Below, piece by piece: positions 50,226 through 63,390 of a DNA stretch of 64,000 nt. Source of the DNA: Anarhynchus alexandrinus (taxonomy: Eukaryota > Chordata > Aves > Charadriiformes > Charadriidae). The stretch's first letter is position 1. Each line of letters opens with the position of its first letter. Below the pieces are notes generated by a model. That model had not been told where the DNA came from. It was given only the letters and a program-made list of their open reading frames with translations, and did not search any database. The position numbers were made by a program, and so were the translations under genes. The stretch is taken from the NCBI GenBank assembly GCA_008711295.1, contig VUYV01000121.1:2245264-2309263 (forward strand), written 5' to 3'.

Positions 50226-50635
50226 AAGCAGATAGCCACTCTGAGAGAGTTGGGGTTGTTCAGCCTGGAGAAGAGAAGGCTCTGGGGAGACTTTATTGCA
50301 ACCTTCCAGTACCTAAAGGGGGCCTACGGGAGAGCTGAGGAAGGACTTTTTACAAGGGCATGTAGTGATAGGACAAGGGGAAATGGCTTCAAACTGGAAG
50401 AAGGTAGATTTAGATTAGACATCAGGAAGAAATTTTTCACTCTGAGGGTGGTGAGACACTGGAACAGGTTGCCCAGAGAAGCTGTGGATGCCCCATCCCT
50501 GGAGGTGTTCAAGGCCAGGCTGGATGGGGCTTGGAGCAACCTGGTCTAGTGGGAGGTGTCCCTGCCCAGGGCAGGGGGGTTGGAACTCGATGATCTTCAA
50601 GGTCCCTTCCAACCCAAACCTTTCTGTGATTCTAT
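50226..50635 (+). mobile_element. CR1 LINE 3' fragment (copy 4, different subfamily)
   Basis: Includes GGGTTGTTCAGCCTGGAGAA, the frame [20 protein letters not shown] followed by [19 protein letters not shown] (C-terminal end of the CR1 polyprotein), then the GGGGGGTTGGAACTCGATGA block and a terminal TTTCTGTGATTCTAT. The 3' UTR differs from copies 1 and 2, so it is another CR1 subfamily. Confidence 0.92.
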
Positions 50636-53600
50636 CTCCTCCTTGCTCCTCTTATGCTCTGTAAGAGGCAAGGTGGAGCAATGGGTCTGTAGTCTGCTGG
50701 CAGTTCCCCTGTGGGCTGGACAGGTAGATCACTTTTGGGGACACAGCAGGAGGTGTGAAAAGGGATGAATTATTTCAGAAGCACAACAGGGAGAAGGAAA
50801 TGGGAGCCTTGAGGGCACCCCTTGCCCTCTGTCTGCCCCGATATGCCAGTGTGTGCGTAACCTGTGCCTACCAAAGCCGCAAGATAAGGCAGTCCTGCAA
50901 GGAGACCTGTTTGCTGAGTGTGTGACTCTGAGCTCTGCGCTGAAATTACACAATCTTGTTTAAGCGGCCGTTGTGCAGCTCTGCAGAGGTGTAACACAGC
51001 AGGCAGGGTAGAGGTGGGCAGATGGGCTGTCCACCAGCTGGGTGCAAGGTGGGACCAGCATGCCCATGCGTAACATAGGGGTGCTGCTTCCTCACCAATT
51101 TGGCCAGAGGTGTGGTGGTACCCCCCCAGTTTCAGCACTCCCCAGCAGCACAGTAATGTGACTTTTCAGTGCTGAGAGCTGGTTTCCCTTGCTGTCCCAA
51201 GGAGGTTAGGGAAGTGCTGTGATGGATGGACACACGGACGTGCAGGCAAAGGTTGTCTGAGCTACTTTGCCCAGGGCGTGCAGTGAGGAACTGGGCAACG
51301 AGTCAATGCCCTGGGCAGATCCATGGGTTTGGGAGCTGGCTGAAGCCTGCTGAGCTCTACAGAAGAGGCATTTTCTGTCCCTATAGCCTCAGCCTGGATG
51401 CATTGTGTAGCAGAGATACATCATGACTACACTGGCTTTACAAAAGGCTCACGCTCTCTCGGCCACCTCTGCTGCAAGCTGCTCAGGACAGGCCATGACC
51501 TCTACTAGTGTTCATGTAACATCTTGCGTGGAGGAGTCCTGATCCCAGCTCGAAGCGATTGTTCCTGCAGTGGGTGTTTTTCAAGCCTGTGAACCTTTGG
51601 GGCTCTCTGCTCTGCGGGGCTCTGTAGCCGGGTACGTGCTGCGAGTTCTTAGAGAAAGGAGGAGGCTCCGTCGGGATTCCAGCTGTCCGCGGATAGTCTC
51701 CTTGCTGGTTACGGGAGAGAATTCTGCAGAGCTGGGCCAGAGAAAACAGGTTTATCCCCTTGGCCTGGAACTGAAGGGATGCTTGAAGGAGAAGAGTTGA
51801 ACTGAGAACGAGTATAGATCAAAGTGGGGGAAATGGAGGAGAGAGAGACAGCGAGTGCTGCCCATAGTGTTGGAATAAATTGGGGATCCTCTGGCTGCAG
51901 GAATAATGTGTCTTAAGCCTTCCCATCAAAGCACGGAGAGGTGGGTGTCTTGCTATCTGCGACCTTTGTGTTTGATGAGGAGTGTATGTGCGCAAGCCAC
52001 TCGGTGCCCATATGGAGCACAAGCTGGTGTGGCTTGGTGGGAGGAGAGGGTAAAGACAAACCTTTGCTCTGCCCTTCACCTCCCCATGGGCACCCCGTGG
52101 CCTGTGTCCGTCCCTGCCTGGCTGCTTGGTTAGGTCTCCCGTGCCTCCCTGTTGGGCTATGCGGGATGTGTTCTCGCCATATGGTTTCTGTTGCCATGAA
52201 TGAGCAAGGCCAGAAATCGGATACATGAAAGCAATATCATGGCTGATTTCCTGGGGCTGGTAAGGACAGGAATTGGAAAAATAACTTGGCGTGTTTCAGT
52301 GAGGTGGTGCTTGTAGCATAGTGCTAGGCTGGGGAATGAAAAGCAGAAAGTGGAGGGTGATCAGCTGTGACAAGGACACCGCAGCAGGTAGGAGAGTTTT
52401 TTCTAACGTGTGTGTTTCCATACTATGAGATCCTGCTGTAAATTTGGGAGGAATACGCTCCTTTGAGGCAAGGCTGGGTGAAATTCTCTCTGTTGAGCAT
52501 CAAAGGCAGGCTCTGCTTCCCAGGCCAATGTTCCTCTCATCACCGCAACTTGCTTTCCAGCCTTGGAAAAAGGAGAAACCCTAGGAAACCAGCCTGAGGC
52601 TTTGGATGGCTGGAAAGGTCAGATCAAAGAGGAATTCACAAATGAGCTGGCAAAAACTAGAATGAAAGAGAGTCCACCCAACCCAGGGTGCTTGTCCTTA
52701 GGTCTCCAAATGGAGAAATGAGCATGTGGGGGGCTACATTGCTGCAAGGAAGTTAATGGTGTGCAGGAGTGTTTTGTGGTTGGGTTTGGCCAAGTCTGTA
52801 TGTTATTAAATTACCTCCAGACCAGAGTAGCCACGTCCACACTGCCTGCTGTAAGTGCTGTCTGGCCCGCACTATCTCCTAAATCTGGGATATCTGTAAC
52901 ATGAAGCTACTCGGCGTGGGCTGAAACCACACCAAGGACCATCCTAACGGTCATGGTTCCACTTCCCAGCAACGTTCCCTGGTATGTTTAAATATATTAT
53001 TCCTAGGATATAGAAACTGTCTCTCATTCCTTTGATCCAGCGGGTGGCTGGTTTGTCCTGGTTTGGTCTGCGTGAGGGCAGGGGAATGTTCCAGCTCGGG
53101 GACTTGCCAGAGAAGGAAGAGATTGGACATATCTAAAGGAGGGTGCTTTGAGCGTGAGGTGGTGGGGGGGTCCGTGTGGCTGCTTGTGTCCCCTGCAGCA
53201 GTGCCAGCCTTTCCTGCTGGGCCGCAGGCTCGTGGTGGCACCGATGCCTGGTGTGGGGTGTTGTGGCAAGCTGGCTGGCCTGTGGCAAGGCTGGTGTGCT
53301 GGAGGACCTTGTGTATCTCACCAGGGCCTGCGATTGCTCAGCAGGTTAACAAGATCGTTTCCCCCCTGCCCTCAGCTGTGTCCAGATCAGCATCTCTGCT
53401 TTAAACCAAATGCCTTGAAATCAGCCCAAAGAAAAAATTGCTTTGCTGCCAAAGGTGGGATTTCCTGGGTCTGTCCCTGCAGCAGACGCACCACAGGCAC
53501 CCTGGCAGCTCCGTGTGCTGCTCAGCAGCACCCACAAGCACAACGTCTGGCAGAGCTCCCACCTTTGCCTTGTCTGTAAATATTTGTATCCTTCCCTCGT

Positions 53601-56600
53601 CCATCAGCAGCCCGGTGTTTGCTCAGGGAGAAGGTAACAGATGTTTGAAGAATTAATTTTCTGTGCAGCCCATTCATGGGAGCGGCAGAGGAAGGCTTTG
53701 TGGTGGGACCGCCGGGTGGCAAAGCAGAGGAAGCGGCGGAACTTCCTTCTGCCGTGTAATGCTGCCGAGGGGCATGGTCTCAGCAACGTTCATCTGGGGA
53801 TTCATGGGTCACTGAGCTTATCTGGCAACTGCCCGCAAAACAAGAGGCGCTTTCGGCTTGAAGCACTGGTACTTGTAGGCTGCTATGAAGAACGGGGCTC
53901 TTGGTAAACTAAGGACGTGTCTAATCTCTCATCTATTAATGCTTTTCTGAGTCAACTAGTTCCAGTGGTTACAGATTTACTGCTTCTCTTTTTTCTAAGA
54001 CTTGCCGGGGGTCTGTGTTAGCTGGATTGCCCGGCAGCAGGGCAGGTGGGCAGGCATCCCTCACCAGCGCTCCTGCAGAGCCACAGCCCCTCTGGGATCT
54101 GCAACCGGTGGGTTTTGGCTGCTGTGTGGAGCAAAGGGAGGTGGCGGGGCTCTGATTTGAGGTTCCCTCTGGGGTCTCAGCAACCTTAAACTCCTTTTGG
54201 TCAAGTGGAGTGGTCACTCCTCTCATAGTAACAACCAATGAAAAGACTAAATGTGTTTACCCCTGTAATAGCAAAGAACTGTTTCAGAAGAAAGAAAAAC
54301 CTACTGCTAAAGATTCTGCCCTTAGATACGACCAAAAAAACCCCTCAGAATGAGTGAAGAAAAGTTTTCCATTGTTTGTATTATAGTATTCTGAGGAGCC
54401 AGTGCAGGCTGCTGTTCAGCTGTGCTTGGACCTGCGCAAACAGGCTCAAAAAGTGGAAGAAAATAAAAATGGGGAGACTAATGTTGCCTAAATCAATCAG
54501 TCTGTTTCTTGTATGGCAGCATAGAAAAGTTGCTTATTAACTCTATATTGGGGAAACAGGGAAATAACTGAGTAGGGACACAGCAAGACCATCATGTGAT
54601 TTCAGCAGCTGAGCGGTGGTCTGGACCAGGGATCTGCTCTGGCTGAAGGCCCTCTTCCCTCCTGATGCATCTTCTACCACCTCCAAAAAAAACCAGACAA
54701 ACCTCGCTCCACCATACTGAAAAACATTTCATGGCTTTTAAACTGCGTCGGTCTCCTGATCCTGCTCTCAGTGGTGTTAAAAAGGAGAAAGATGAGAAGA
54801 TGAGCCAGGCATAAAGAAAGTAATTAGGATAATTTCTTCATCTCTAAAATGCTGCAATCACTGTAAAAGTTGTAATGTGCACCTTAAGGGCAAGTCTGTG
54901 TCGCAGTCTTTGGACAAAGCTGGTTTTGGACTGCCTGGACTGCTGCTACTACCCTTGCAGCAGCCCGGAGGGCGTTATCAGCCACGGAATGCATGGCCGC
55001 GTGGGGTGGCATCTCCAGGGCTGGCCTCGCAGCGAGGAGCACTCTGTCACCGCATCCCTCGGAAGCAAAGGGAAGCATCCCTGCTTATGTCCCTGGCTGT
55101 TAATGTACCGCTTGCTTCTGCCGGGGTCTGCTTGACAAGCTTTCATTCCCAGCCTTTTTCCTGATGCTGTTCAGGGATGCCCACCCTCTCCCAGCTCAAA
55201 CAAAAGAAGCTTTTTGGGGAAACTTTTGCCAAATGTTTCTCTTTGCAGCAATGTGGGCTTAAGCAATGCCCCCTGTTCCTGCCTCCCTGTTTATGCACAA
55301 CATCAGTTTGTGGGGCTGGGAGTAAAACAGAGCAAGGAACTGACTAAAAATGACCCTGTAAAAATGATGGCTTAGGTGTTGCTGCTGACACTGCTTGTGA
55401 GACCGTGGCTGTGGTCAGAGAAGTGAGGTGGACTTTCCGAGAACTGCTGTAGGTTATGGGGTAGAGGCACGTTTTGTCTGAAAAGCTACAAGGCCCGTAT
55501 GAGGGAAGGGTTTTGAGAAATATGCTGCTGCTTCTCCTGGCATGCCAGCTCTTGAAGATAACAATAGCATGTTTCACAGCAAAAAAAGCCCCAAACCCTC
55601 AATCACACTCAGAAATGGCCAAAACGAGAGTGAATGATGCACCAGCCTGAGTCTGATGTCGTTCCATTTTCTGATTGACTTGTTGGGGAGATGTTTGCCA
55701 TTTTTAGAGGGGTGCGACACTGGCATGGAGTTAGAAACTCTTTATTTTGACCTAGCGAAAGGGAAGAGAGCAGCAGAAGAGGATTAGCCGGCGTTAGCCC
55801 CCGAAGAGGCAGGAGGCAGCTGGTGTTTTTACCGCTAAGCCTCGACCTCCTCCACTCGTGTGTTTTCACACTGTGTATTCCCACTTCCTCAGGAAGTGCT
55901 GGTTCTTTTGACTGTAGTAGCAGTTTTATTAATGGCTTTGCTGGGTTGAAAAGAGGGGTACTGGTCCTTCAGAAATGGGCTGTCGCACTCCTGGCTCAGT
56001 ACAGGACAGCTGACAGCTCTGTCCTGGCAAGTCTGGCCTCACCTCACGTAGCCACGCTGTGTCCACGTCTCCTGCCTGTCTCAGAGCACTGGGAGGAAGA
56101 CTTATTTTTTCTTTATTCTCCTCATTTCTCACCTTCCTTGTGGGTTTAACCTGGGGGGACATGGGTGGAGAACTGGCTCTTCTCCCTTGCTGGAACGTGG
56201 AGAAGGACAGACTGGCCTGTATGCAAAAGGTCCCCTCTGCACGTCCTGCTAAAAGAAACCAGGCCGGTTTGTCTCCAGCCTGGTTGCACGTGTGGCTGGG
56301 TTTGTAGCCCAGTGAAGCTGAGTGATGCTCTCCTCGACACAGCCATGGCATGGCTGGAGGTCACAGTGGAGGCTGCTCAAGGGTGGTGTGTGACTACCCC
56401 AGGTTTGGCTCCCTCAACCACCCCCACACCAGGGCGATAACACCTGCGTGCAAGAAGGGCCGTAGCCTTCATATGACTTAAGGAAATGGTAATTAAGGCC
56501 ACAACAGCACTGTGTGGGTCACAGAGGGACTCCTGCCTGCTGTACCATGGCACAGCTAAGCCACATCTCTGCCTTGACCAGAGGTTGGGCCCCAGCCGCA

Positions 56601-59600
56601 CTTTGCTTTGGGTCAAAGGAAGCATGGAAACCCCTGGGAAGAGCTGGAAGCGCTATTGCCATTCTCTAGCAGGTTCTCCTCTCCCAGAGGAGATCCCAGA
56701 TTATACCAGAGGCGTTAACCTTTCCTCCTCTTGTTCTCCAGTAGGAGAATACGATAGTTTCCACCCATGCTGGGCAGCATCTTTTAGTATAACTGAGCTG
56801 AGTTAATCCATTGCCCCTCCCTAAGCCATGTACATCTGCTGTCCAGTGCAGCCACCTCCGGACCAGCCAGACCCACCGAGGGCTGTTGCAGTTTGATGTG
56901 GAGAAGGACTGTGCCCGTCTGTTGTTTTTATTTTCCTTGATTCTTTCTCAGCTTGGTTGCTCTGTGCCCATCCTTGAAAAGCAGTGGGGACTGGGGGAGG
57001 TATGAATGGCTACTTGCATCTCAACGTTCACGGGAGACCTTTGTTTTGCTCCTGAGGGGGAAAGTGCTGGGAAAGCCCCTTCCTTCAGCGCACCACACAT
57101 TAGTGTCTCTGCATGTTTCCAGAAGAGAGAACTGGGATTTCCCAAGGAACACAAGGTAATTAGGTGCCTGAGCCTCACTGATGGGGATATAGCGTCCGCC
57201 TCCTTTTGACCTGTTTTGGTAGCTCAGCCATTCAGTCTGTGATACATTTGGAAAACCAGGCCTGTGGCATGGTGTCTGAGCTCCGTGGGCTTTGCACGTG
57301 GCCGGCGACCCACTAGAGATGTGTTCCCTGCCTCGGTTACAGGTAAGGAGTATATTGCTGTGTATTTTCTGCCCTAGTTGATGTTTGGTGAACACGTGAA
57401 CGTGCGCTTCTCTGCAAATGCCAAACACGGCTGGTGGCTGGGCTGAGATGTCCTCCGTTCCTTGGGATGTTGTGGCATCTTGCTACGGGCTGCTACCACC
57501 TGCTCCAGCCGTGGCCATGCCTGAGAGCCCTGCAGAAGCAGCTGCCACACTCCTCCCCAGAGGCAAAAGTATTTCAGTTCTGGGCAAAGAAATGTGTCAA
57601 CAGCTGCCACGCTCTGCTCTCCTCCAAAGGCTACCAATTAATTCCTTACAACACGATCCATCTGTTCTCAGCCTGTAAGCAGCTTGAGATAGGGGCTGTC
57701 TTTGCTGTGCGTGCTTGAACGGTGCTGCAGAAAGGGGTCCTGGCCTCAGGCATGGTGACAAGGAGAACATTAAAGTTCTGGTGGAGTAGCTGTGAGTCCT
57801 TGCACACCCGTAGGCTGATGAAGTCGTCAAGGGAAACGGAGTATTCTTGTCCTTTCGACCACATGCAGAAACCATCACAACTGCAGAAGTGCATCTTCTG
57901 GGTTTAGAAATGTTGTGCTGTCCCCCTGTGCAGCTGCTGTCATAGCGTCTTGGGTACTGTTAAACCATGTAGGTCTTTTTTTTTTTCATGCTGTCTTTTT
58001 TTGCTGTCACATTATAAGTTTCTTAGGCTCTTCTGCTTTTCTGGAAGCACGTTGGAGGAGCCGAGGCTTGTCTGTTCATCTTTGTGGTCCTCACGTAACC
58101 AGATTTCAAAGCTCTGCTCTCCAGAACGAAGCGAGGGTAACGGTGCTGCTCATCACGTGGCGAACCCTGTGCTGCCTCCTGTCCTTCACGATGCCTTTCG
58201 TGCCCTGGACTGGAGGCTGTGGTTTCAGGGCTCCTGGTAACCACATCAAAAAATATCCCAGCCCGTGACGCAAGGCTCTAATGACCGATGCAAACTCACT
58301 TTTCTGGTTCAGATTTTGTTAAATGTTTTTGGCAGGCTGACCGGAGGGCCATGTCCCCCATCGGGAGCTGCCTGTCTCCGTGCCCTGCTAACTGCGTGTC
58401 GGACCACGTACGGCCTGTTCTCCCCCACAAAGGCAGCACGAACTCCATCGCCATGGCTAATTGGGGAGAAATTAGATGTTCTGCTGTTCTGAAATGCGTG
58501 CTGTTGAGCGGTCTGGTGCACAGATGCTGTGTTGCTGATGGTTGGACATGTAGCCTGAGCACTCAGATGCTCCCCATGTCTCGGCACAGCCTGCTGGGAC
58601 AGGAGACTGGGTTTAATCCTGTCTCGGGATTGGGCAGTGCTGATCCTTCACGGGGTCTTCTCCACTGCTGGGGGTGCAGGTGCAGATACTGACGTGGCTC
58701 AGCTGAGGTGTGATATTTCCCTAAGCCCCCACAGTTTGTAGTGTCTGAAATCAATTGTTTCTTTCACTGTAAAATTGTCGCTACGTAATGTCACTTTGCA
58801 GCCTTCCAAACAGGCACATCTGTCAGATTTTGATGTTTTCAGTGTTTTGCTATGTGGGATTTTCTTTTTATTAGGAGTGGGGCTTCTACCAAACAAGCAT
58901 CTCGATCACCATCTCAGTTAAAAAAGCACATCTAAAGGTCAGCTTACCTGAAGTCATCTCGGGAAATGTTTTAACTTAAGCGTAGCATATAAAAAAACCC
59001 AAAACAAACAGCATCTCTGATTGTAAAAACGCGACCAGCTTTCGTCACTCTCCGGGTGGTGGCAGAGAAGCTGTGATCCGCTTTGCTTTCATCCTTGGCT
59101 CTGCCTACATGGATAATTTAACCTGCTTTCAAACACGAGGGGGGGAAAAAATGACTTAGGCCGCCTTCTGTGTATACATAAAACTCGCATCCCACAGCTT
59201 GTGCTCTGACCTTCCCTGTGCTCCCCAGCTCGGCGATCCAGCATGCCACATCATCCCGTGGGAACGTGAGGAGGAGGAGAGGGCAGGGGAATCTCTTCGC
59301 GGCGTTACGATCATCAGAAAGTCGGTCCCTGCGGCCAAACTTATACCAGCAAACTCTCTGCCAGCCGTGTGGGCAGGCTTAATGCCTGGGTCATGTGGCG
59401 TGGATGCAAATTTAGTGCACTTGAGAACCGAGCTAAGCCGGAGGGCTGTGCAGTAAGCCCGTGGAGACCAGCTGTTGTGGCAGCGGATAAATGAGTGGGA
59501 AGCAAAAAACACTCTTCCCTTGTTTCAGAGAGAGAAGAGTCTCTCTGAGCTTTCTGCTTAGGACCCGGTGGTGTGAGGAGCTGTGGGGCTGCGGGTCGGG

Positions 59601-62600
59601 CCGTGGTTTGTACCACGGGATCGAGGTGGGAGCGGCTGTCTTGGCTATAGCCCTGGTAGGGTAGAAAAACCCCACACCTTTGTTTCCCAGGGTACCGAAT
59701 ACGTGCCCTGGGCTTTCGGGGCCAGGGTGATAGCGAGAGGCTCCGACGCCACTGGAGGAGCAGCTGAGGGCTGCTTGGATATGGGAAGGGTTAAGCAGCC
59801 TGGACGTGAGGAATGAGCTGTGGTGTTCCTCCTGTGATTCAAAGAGGGAAAAATGTGCCCTCCCTCTCAGATGCTTCCCTCTGTCCAAAAAAGGCTAAAT
59901 GGGCTCGGTGAAAAACCAGCGGAGGCATTCCTCATATTCTCTGGAGTAACTGGATGTAAAAGTCCGGATTTAAAGGGGTAGCTTGCGGCAAATTAAATGC
60001 GACTTTGAAAGGAATTCGCCTTCTGCAGGAAAGCTGGCTGTGGTTTCGGTAACGAAGGACAAGCTGGGCGCTAGCTAGAGAAAGACGAGCCTATGTAAGA
60101 GATGGATATTAACAAACACAGACGATCCATTAGTCATCACAGATTATTAAACACAGGAGGCCAGTTTGTCGTCTTTATTTTATTAGGGAGGGCTTACACG
60201 CACAGTAATAACCACAGGACTCAGCTGGGTTTGCAGCGGCTCCCAAGCACACAGGTTAATTGTACCGACCCCGATCCAAAACCCATCCATGTCAACGAGA
60301 GCCTCTCCCCCAACCTTCAACGCGCTCTGGAGCACGACCAAAGTGAGTTTAATAAGCTCTTTTTAATATATCCTGCGATCCTTCTGCAGCCAAACAGACT
60401 GCGTTGTCTTCTCCGGGCCAGGACTGCAGGCACTTACTACACCATTTGCTGGTGGCAGTCTGCCTGTTGTGAAACGCGTGCGAGGGCTGGTTTGCAAAAA
60501 CACCTCCATGCAGAGAAAAGCCATCTCTGCCCCATCACCTTCAACCCCCATCCCCCGCCGAGGTCCCTCTGCCACCCAGCGAGGAGTCACAGAGGTGATC
60601 TGAGGCCTGAATGACAAAGAGGGGGGAAGAAAATCTTTAAAAGAGAAAGGAAAATTAAGGAAGAAGGAGGAAGGGAGGCTGAGGATGATTGCCAATGTCA
60701 ATGTGACGTGGAAGGGAAGGATCTCTGGCTGACAGGCACTGTGTTGCGGTCCTTCCTTCCCACCTCCAGCCAGCTGGAGATGAGAACAGCATGGGGCACA
60801 TCTTCATGGCGGGTGAATTGCTGCCTCCCCCTCTTGTCTGGACCAGAGCTGGAGAGACATCCACCCCACTCTGCTCATTGCCCAGGAGCAGGATTTCAAG
60901 GAGGCTGAGCTATGAACAGGGCCAACCTTGTCCTAGGGGATGAGCAGGAAGGTCTCTGTAGACCAGGGATCCTAGTCAGGCTGCTCTGGAAAAGAGCAGG
61001 GTCAGGTCTATCCCACATCAGGCTTTGTTGTCAGACAGATATTGGACATGTGTCCCATCAGACTCCCCACCCCCTGCAGGGAATATAATGGCTTCTTTTC
61101 AGATCTCGGTTCTGCTTGAGGTGGAGTTTCCCATTCCCATGAGAGTGCCTGAGCTACCATCGAGGTCCTGGTTAGCCAGAGCATTCCTAGAGAGCATGGG
61201 TGAGACTGCATAAAAAGTAAAGATTAGGGGAGAAAGTGAGGGAAGAAGGGAAACACTCGATATCGGGGTTGGAGGAGGTGCTATGGGACATGAAGAATGT
61301 TTGGGTCGCTTTGGGTGGGAGTTTCTTATTCCCCTTGGGCAGAATGACTTTCTGGGTCAGTGAGATGCAGGAGACCAGATTTGTTCATCCCTGAGGCCAG
61401 GGGTGACTTTGCTCGGACACTTATGTCTGGGAGAGAGCTCCCAGCTGGGTATCCTGAAGAGAGATGGCCAGGTGGGGGTGTCTCCCTCCTTAGCTGATAA
61501 CCTCCTTTCCGGGGTAAGGATTAAGCTCTTCACCATGGTGGCTTCTGCAAATGCCAAGCTTGGGCAGCTCCAAGCCTTGCAGTGCCTGGACAGAAATGTT
61601 GCAGTTTCTCAGCATCTACCAGCAAGGTATCGCTTTTAAGCTGTGTGATGGAGCAGGGTCTCCTTGCTGAATGGTCCTAGTGGAGCATCTCGTGAGGGTC
61701 GCAGTCCCTCGGTCACTTTGTGTATGGCTTGCAGATGCCTTGGAAGCAGACTGCATCCACCCAATGTGGGGAGTGCTCTCTCTCCTGGTGCCTCTATGCT
61801 CACTAATTGGTCCTGACATCTTGACGAGGACTTCGTGTGAGGCTGTCAGGAGCGGTTACTGATGCTTGGCAGCACTTCCATGGCCGGTGCTGCGTGAAGG
61901 CTGCAGGTCAGGTCCTCGCAGGGGGCTCAGCTGGGTGAAGACTTGCAGGGCATCAGTGCCTGGCGGTTCCCTGAGCAATTTCCCATCTGACTTCTGTGTT
62001 TATTGTGTGCCTGGAATTTAGTATATATGCAAGCCCGTTTCTAAGGAGAGGTGTTAAAAGTTACTCCCCTGAGCAGCTGGGGTTGGCTTGACTTTTTATT
62101 ACTGGGGAAATGAAAGAATTGCCACCAAAATCAAGTGCTTTTTAATGTAAACTTGATTACTAAGTAGTCACCTGGAGCAAGCTTAAACCAGCTGAGGAAA
62201 CCACCCTCTCTCTCTCCCCTAGCAAGTGCCTGGCTCCAAGTAGCGCAGACCACCCTACAAAATCTCCTTGATCATTCCTATTAGGTGAAGCCTTGCCCGG
62301 AGGTGGGAATACCCGCACGGCTTTGCTGTGGAGCGCAGCCAGCCCCGACAGGGTTATGAAGTTAAACAGGAGTGCGTTTAAAGGGAGGGAAAGGATACGG
62401 TTCGCCTGGGCTTTTCCTTGCAAGGAAATGCCGTTCAAGAGGAGCCCTGGGAGAGACGGATGCCAGGACTCGGGGAGCAGGACACAGGGACTTCCAGAGC
62501 TGCGGAGGGGGAGGGACTGCAGCGAGGTTCATTTGGACCTTGGGTAAATTAAGGGCTCGGGGCTGATGGGAGGGGTGTCAGGGGGTGATTCAGCTGGCGG

Positions 62601-63383
62601 TTCTGCTCTCCAGTGCCTGCAACGCATTGCAGCGCTGTTGAAGGAGTTTATTCAATGGCAAATCCTGGTTTAGTCTGCCTGAAACTATCCAGCTTGGATT
62701 TGCCAGATGTGTTTCGGGGGAGACCGTTCCCAGCTGGCTGAGATGGAGGGGCTAAGAGATCTTCAAGCAGGCTTGCTGGTACACCTACAGCTGGAGATCC
62801 CCAGCCAGGACCAGAGTCCCCAGGGCTGAGAGCAAGCAGTGGAGCTGGGGGCTGGGGAGGGGTGGCTGAGCCAAGAGCCGCGCCGGGAGTCCCGTCCGTC
62901 CCGGCGGCTTCACAGCGCTTCCTCCCCATTGTACCGCGGTGCTCAAGCGCATTGTGGGCTGCGTGGGCAGAGCATCCTACTGGGAGCAGGGAATTGCCGG
63001 CCCTTGGAAACCAAAGGGAAGCCTGCTTTAAAATAGCTTCATTGGTGAGACCCATTCCAGCCTGCGTCCCTGCAAAACCAGCTAATTAAATTAAGAATAA
63101 AAAAAAAGGGTGTGTGTGAAGGCCTGGTTTCCCAGACCTGAGGGTGGGCAGAGGCACAGGGCTGCCCGGTGGTCACTGGTCGGGCAGTGGAGAAGCAGTG
63201 CCCTGTGCCGCTCCATGCGAGACTGGTCGAGGGCTGAGTCAGAGCAGCGAGCATCTTCGGGGTGCCCCAATGTGCCCAAGGTATGGTATCTGTCCCCTTT
63301 GCAGAAGGAGCCAGCCAGCCCCAGCAGGGGAGGGAAGCCTCTTCTCGCTGCTTGTCAGGAGTAGGTGTAGGACTTTGCTTTTT
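50636..63383. other. Intergenic region, G+C-richer, no recognised gene
   Basis: About 12.7 kb with many overlapping open frames on both strands, as expected by chance in G+C-rich DNA. None matches a family I know. One short open terminal-exon-like segment lies at 54387-54491. No CpG island, tRNA or transposon was recognised. Confidence 0.5.
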
Positions 63384-63390
63384 NNNNNNN
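63384..63390. other. Assembly gap (7 Ns)
   Basis: Short run of N after a TTTGCTTTTT stretch; the real length is unknown. Confidence 0.99.

Noticed and set aside
50181..50549. 122-codon plus-strand open frame
   Set aside because: CR1 polyprotein remnant (RLPREA and FFTLRVV motifs), 5'-truncated and without a promoter.
53063..53907. Cluster of overlapping open frames on both strands
   Set aside because: Mutually overlapping, Cys/Pro/Arg-rich chance translations without splice support or known motifs.
60102..60614. 170-codon open frame on the plus strand
   Set aside because: It is the longest unmatched frame on the right, but has no recognisable domain, lies in G+C-richer DNA where long chance frames are common, and its lower-numbered part overlaps an AT-rich segment with no promoter features. 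AATAAA on the minus strand near 60175 suggested a minus-strand gene end, but no supporting exons were found.
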